64,000 nucleotides of DNA from Rhopalosiphum padi (Eukaryota > Arthropoda > Insecta > Hemiptera > Aphididae). The notes under the pieces were generated by a model, which saw only the letters and a program-made list of their open reading frames with translations, made no database searches and was not told the origin of the DNA. The DNA lies in contig NC_083598.1 in NCBI RefSeq assembly GCF_020882245.1, positions 30,913,858 to 30,977,857 of the forward strand. The letters are read 5' to 3'. Position numbers and translations under genes: made by a program. Shown here one piece after another: positions 63,590 through 64,000 of the stretch (position 1 is the stretch's first letter; every line of letters begins with the position of its first letter).

Positions 63590-63960
63590 CTTTAAGGGTC
63601 GCGTCACGCTATCGTGGTTCCGTCGCATTTTACCAAAACTCGCCGCTTCAAATCGCGATATGTTTATATCATTGTATTCTTTTTGCGCTTACTATATTAT
63701 AAAGTCGTGCTAAATCTGTTATTCAAAATTGAAAATATTGTTTAAAACTGTTTTAAAATAAAAGTTAAGAGCACGAGTACTACTCAAAAGATTATTATGG
63801 TTAGTCTAGCTGAGTTGACGAAGTATGGCGTATGGCGTAGGGCGTGCGTCATCCAAGTGCCATAAAGTATGATTATCGCGCGTATACAAAAACCGTATTG
63901 GGATTGGGAACACGACACCGCGCGTTGTTTGACTAGAAAGAAGAAATTAAAGAATGTGGA
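63590..63960. promoter_or_regulatory. CpG-rich patches near window end, candidate promoter
   Basis: Two CpG-rich stretches (63597-63660 with CGCGTCACGC and CCGTCGCATT; 63815-63945 with repeats of TATGGCGTA and CGCGCGT) stand out from AT-rich surroundings. No ORF or splice site gives a protein I recognise. The composition fits a transcription start region. Confidence 0.25.
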
Positions 63961-64000
63961 TATGTATAATATATTTAAATTGTATATAGGAAAATCCGAG

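Noticed and set aside
1..64000. CRISPR arrays, operons, phage or bacterial defence systems
   Set aside because: All genes seen are intron-split animal genes or eukaryotic transposons. No regularly spaced short repeats or prokaryotic gene clusters were found.

Overview
This is AT-rich insect genomic DNA, most likely from an aphid (Hemiptera, Aphididae). Genes are split into short exons with GT-AG introns. Pogo, hAT, MULE and Jockey-type mobile elements and long foldback MITEs are dense, and CpG-rich patches sit in otherwise very AT-rich sequence. Species assignment is inference from gene content and repeat style. No prokaryotic gene organisation, tRNA, rRNA or CRISPR array was seen.

Layout. 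(1) 668-14980, plus strand: the 3' three quarters of scribble (scrib), a LAP-family polarity scaffold. It covers the last leucine-rich repeats, four PDZ domains and the long C-terminal tail; the first exons lie upstream of the window. (2) 14981-18988: 3' UTR, an intergenic hAT-like relic and a decayed MULE element with inverted ends and a transposase fragment. (3) 18989-24208, minus strand: a complete four-exon gene for the axonemal inner-arm dynein light chain p28 (DNALI1), about 258 aa, with one GC-AG intron. Its first intron carries nested hAT-like elements. (4) About 25222-50852, minus strand: a 21-exon gene for a type I membrane protein built of about eight mannose-6-phosphate-receptor (MRH/CIMR) repeats, a homologue of IGF2R and insect Lerp. 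Its introns hold two 5'-truncated LINEs, a LINE fossil, several hAT and Tigger-like MITEs and large palindromes. (5) 50853-64000: no convincing host coding exon. The region holds a long foldback MITE next to the Lerp start, a structurally complete 3.04-kb pogo-like transposon with an intact 616-aa transposase, an isolated FLYWCH zinc-finger fragment, further MITEs, and CpG-rich patches that may be promoters or non-coding first exons.

The three host genes have unrelated jobs: epithelial and synaptic polarity, ciliary or sperm motility, and lysosomal enzyme trafficking. Nothing suggests they work as a unit. No new biological system was identified. The most notable items are the intact pogo element, the enlarged Lerp ectodomain, the family of about 450-bp foldbacks beside and inside Lerp, a 586-bp near-perfect palindrome, the GC-AG intron, and a 32-bp hairpin insertion flanked by 9-bp direct repeats. 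Exon boundaries were read by eye from splice sites, phase continuity and family resemblance; none has been checked against transcripts.
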